From Mobilitalea sp. (lineage in GTDB: Bacteria; Bacillota_A; Clostridia; Lachnospirales; Lachnospiraceae): a DNA stretch of 23,465 bases. The notes below the pieces were generated by a model, which was given only the letters and a program-made list of their open reading frames with translations, was not told the origin of the DNA and ran no database searches. Shown piece after piece: positions 21,486 through 23,465 of this stretch (its first letter is position 1; every line of letters begins with the position of its first letter). The translations under genes and the position numbers were made by a program. The stretch spans positions 1 to 23,465 of the forward strand of contig JARKQP010000435.1 in the NCBI GenBank assembly GCA_029974875.1, written 5' to 3'.

Positions 21486-21532
21486 ATAAACTCCCCGGAG
21501 TTTATCCTTCACCTGGCTGAAACCAGGCAGAA
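21486..21532 (+). other. Two hairpins in the leader of the dihydropyrimidinase gene
   Basis: ATAAACTCC-CC-GGAGTTTAT (21486-21505) is a perfect 9-bp inverted repeat; a CCTGG-CTGAAA-CCAGG hairpin follows (about 21512-21527). Neither has a U run. They lie between the lipoprotein gene and the dihydropyrimidinase SD, and could set relative expression by mRNA processing or act as an operator. Confidence 0.5.
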
Positions 21533-21544
21533 TGGAGGAGTGCT

Positions 21545-22933
21545 ATGGATTTATTAATTAAAAATGGAATAATTGTGACGGCAAAAGAGAGCTTTGCCGC
21601 GGATATCGCCATAAAAAATGAAAAGATTGTCTGCATTGGGAAAGACCTGGGGCTGGAGGCTGCACAGGTGGTAGATGCAACAGGAAAGTATGTATTGCCG
21701 GGCGCCATTGATGCCCATACCCATCTGGCCATGCCCTTTGGCGGAACCGTATCTGCAGATGGATATTTGTCCGGAACCAGGGCGGCAGCCTGCGGCGGGG
21801 TTACCACAGTATTCGATTATCCGATGCAGAGGAAGGGTAAAGGTATTTTACAGACGGTGAAGGAAAGGGAGCAGATGTGCGATCCGGAGGCCTGTGTGGA
21901 TTATGCCTTCCACTGTATCATTACCGACTTAAATGGCGGTGATTTATTGGAGGAGTTTGAAGAGGCAGTTGGTTATGGAATTACCAGCTTCAAGTGTTTC
22001 CTGGTCTATAAAAAGGAAGGCATGATGGTGGATGACGCGACCCTGGTCAGGGTATTGTTAAAAGCAAAGGAGGTAGGGGCAATCACCAATATTCATGCGG
22101 AAAATCCGGATGTGATTGACCTCAATATCGGGCAGTTCTTAAAGGAGGGTAAAACCTCCGCCTGGTACCATTACTTAAGCAGACCGGAATTTGTTGAGGC
22201 AGAAGCGGATAAAAGAGCGGTCCACTGGGCGAAGTCAGTGAATGCACCCTTATATATCGTTCATATGGCAGATAAGGAGGGACTGGAGGCAGCAGTAGAA
22301 GCAAAGCTGGCAGGACATCCGATTTATATCGAGACCTGTCCCCAGTATCTTGAGTTTACCTGTGACGTCTACAAGAGGGAGGATGGAAGGAACTTTGTAT
22401 GCTCACCTCCGATTAAGGCACAGGAGAGCCAGGATGCGCTATGGGATGCGGTTAAAAAAGGAACGGTTGATACGGTAGCAACGGACCATTGCCCCTTCCA
22501 AAGCTATGAAAAGGACTGGGGAAAGGATGATTTTACTAAAATTCCAAATGGCTGTGCCGGAATTGAAAATCTATACCCTTACATGCTGGCTGCGGCCAAT
22601 GAGGGGAGGATAAGCTTTAACCGGGCAGTGGAGGTGTGCTCCACGAATCCCGCCAGGATTTTTGGCTGTACGGATAAGGGCTCCATTACTGTTGGTAAGG
22701 ATGCGGATATTGTAATTTATGACCCGGAGAAGGACTTTACCATATCGGTGGATAATATGCACTCCGATTATGACCATACCATTTGGGAAGGAAAGAAATT
22801 GCATGGATACCCGGTTCAGACCTATGTCAGGGGAAAGCTGGTTTATGATCAGGGGAGCTTTGTAGGAGAGGCCGGTTACGGACGCTTTGTAAAAAGGTTA
22901 CCGAACCGGGAGCTTTCCTCCGGGATAGGATGA
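21545..22933 (+). CDS. hydA: Dihydropyrimidinase (D-hydantoinase family)
   Basis: This 462-residue cytoplasmic cyclic amidohydrolase opens dihydrouracil (or dihydrothymine) to N-carbamoyl-beta-alanine. The binuclear metal site of the family is complete: His58 and His60 in DAHTH, the carboxylated Lys150 in TSFKCFLVYK, His184 (NIHAEN), His240 (IVHMAD) and Asp314 (VATDHCPF); Tyr155 is the usual substrate-binding tyrosine. Length is typical. GGAGG lies 6 nt before the ATG. The following PreA-like gene supplies its substrate, which favours dihydropyrimidinase over a hydantoinase of other specificity. The next enzyme, beta-ureidopropionase, is not in the window and may lie beyond the right edge. 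Confidence 0.94.
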   Translation: MDLLIKNGIIVTAKESFAADIAIKNEKIVCIGKDLGLEAAQVVDATGKYVLPGAIDAHTHLAMPFGGTVSADGYLSGTRAAACGGVTTVFDYPMQRKGKGILQTVKEREQMCDPEACVDYAFHCIITDLNGGDLLEEFEEAVGYGITSFKCFLVYKKEGMMVDDATLVRVLLKAKEVGAITNIHAENPDVIDLNIGQFLKEGKTSAWYHYLSRPEFVEAEADKRAVHWAKSVNAPLYIVHMADKEGLEAAVEAKLAGHPIYIETCPQYLEFTCDVYKREDGRNFVCSPPIKAQESQDALWDAVKKGTVDTVATDHCPFQSYEKDWGKDDFTKIPNGCAGIENLYPYMLAAANEGRISFNRAVEVCSTNPARIFGCTDKGSITVGKDADIVIYDPEKDFTISVDNMHSDYDHTIWEGKKLHGYPVQTYVRGKLVYDQGSFVGEAGYGRFVKRLPNRELSSGIG

Positions 22934-23031
22934 TAGGGTGAATTTAAGCGTGCGGGCAAGCTGCACCTTTGGATATTATTGAGAGCTTAGGATGCAGGTA
23001 TGGCTTGCGAAAAAGATTGGGAGTGATTACG

Positions 23032-23465
23032 GTGAGTAATGCAGCAGCATACAGGGACATTAACCTGATAGAAGAAGTGGGAGGCTGCCTCCTATGTAAT
23101 GAGGCTCCATGCACAAAGGCATGCCGGTATGGCCTCCCCGTGGACAGTATTATAAGGTCATTGCGTTTTGAAAACAAAGCCGGGGCAGTGAATAAATTAC
23201 CGGAAGACCTTCCATGCAAGGGCTGTGAAGAAAAGACCTGCATGAAAAAGTGTTTAAAGGCAAGGCTGGGCAAGCCGGTTGAAATTGATGAGATTATGGT
23301 CAGTCTGGGAGAAACAGAGAGGGTCACACCGGGCGGGGCAGACCTGTCCATTGAATTTTGCGGGGTAAAATGTGAGAATCCGTTTTTCTTATCCTCTTCC
23401 GTGGTAGGCAGCAATTATGAGATGGTTGCGAAGGCCTTCGACCTGGGATGGGCAGGCGTTGCATT
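23032..23465 (+). CDS. preA: PreA-like dihydropyrimidine dehydrogenase with N-terminal cysteine-rich segment (3' end outside window)
   Basis: The first 144 residues are present. The start is GTG 23032, with GGGAG 8 nt upstream. Residues about 19-31 carry [13 protein letters not shown], resembling the first cysteine cluster of the N-terminal Fe-S domain of eukaryotic dihydropyrimidine dehydrogenase, and about 63-75 carry [13 protein letters not shown]. From about residue 107 the protein continues as the FMN-binding PreA/dihydroorotate-dehydrogenase-like barrel: [27 protein letters not shown]. In bacteria PreA with PreT reduces uracil or thymine using NADH. The rest of the barrel and any C-terminal ferredoxin domain lie outside the window, so a PreA-only or PreT-fused architecture cannot be decided. 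The name preA is by family resemblance. Confidence 0.87.
   Translation, partial: MSNAAAYRDINLIEEVGGCLLCNEAPCTKACRYGLPVDSIIRSLRFENKAGAVNKLPEDLPCKGCEEKTCMKKCLKARLGKPVEIDEIMVSLGETERVTPGGADLSIEFCGVKCENPFFLSSSVVGSNYEMVAKAFDLGWAGVA

Noticed and set aside
22944..23414. Minus-strand 156-codon frame at the right edge
   Set aside because: It is antisense to the PreA-like gene, whose cysteine motifs and barrel start are clear.

Overview
The window looks like a chromosomal segment of an anaerobic clostridial Firmicute, probably Lachnospiraceae. The reasons are strong GGAGG-type ribosome sites, sigma-A-like promoters, U-tailed terminators, an M-box magnesium riboswitch, and B12-dependent diol/glycerol dehydratase and reductive pyrimidine genes with Firmicute-like sequences. 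No rRNA, tRNA, CRISPR array, transposase or phage gene is seen. The species is not identified.

Layout. (1) 1-759: the 3' end of a GH2 beta-galactosidase, facing (2) a minus-strand mgtA (870-3590). mgtA has an unusually long leader of about 800 nt: promoter, M-box, terminator, small ORF, second terminator, second small ORF inside a three-arm RNA switch, then a hairpin on the mgtA ribosome site. (3) 4839-6557: a single methyl-accepting chemotaxis protein with its own terminator. (4) 6891-13338: a six-gene coenzyme-B12 operon, pduC-pduD-pduE (diol/glycerol dehydratase), pduG-pduH (reactivase) and pduO (cobalamin adenosyltransferase), ending in a terminator. No microcompartment shell gene is present, yet PduD keeps a PduD-type N-terminal helix. 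(5) 13463-13676: a 14-bp tandem repeat array running into a PucR-family regulator (13693-14853). (6) 15046-17538: a class III aminotransferase and an iron-type alcohol dehydrogenase, with their own promoter, a leader terminator and a final terminator. (7) 17700-23465: an ABC transporter (ATPase, two permeases, NMT1/THI5-like lipoprotein), a dihydropyrimidinase, and the start of a PreA-like dihydropyrimidine dehydrogenase cut by the window edge.

How the genes may work together. Blocks 5-7 read as uptake and reductive degradation of a pyrimidine. PreA makes dihydrouracil and dihydropyrimidinase opens the ring. An amidohydrolase not seen here would give beta-alanine, the aminotransferase malonic semialdehyde, and the iron dehydrogenase 3-hydroxypropionate. 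The B12 operon makes 3-hydroxypropanal from glycerol, or propanal from 1,2-propanediol. The same dehydrogenase could in principle reduce that aldehyde as well, but this is inference.

Most notable points: (a) the lipoprotein at 20233-21408 appears circularly permuted, with the usual N-terminal third of an NMT1-like protein at its C-terminus; (b) pduD and pduH share a duplicated 48-50 nt hairpin placed between Shine-Dalgarno and start codon with identical geometry and a compensatory base-pair change; (c) the layered mgtA leader.
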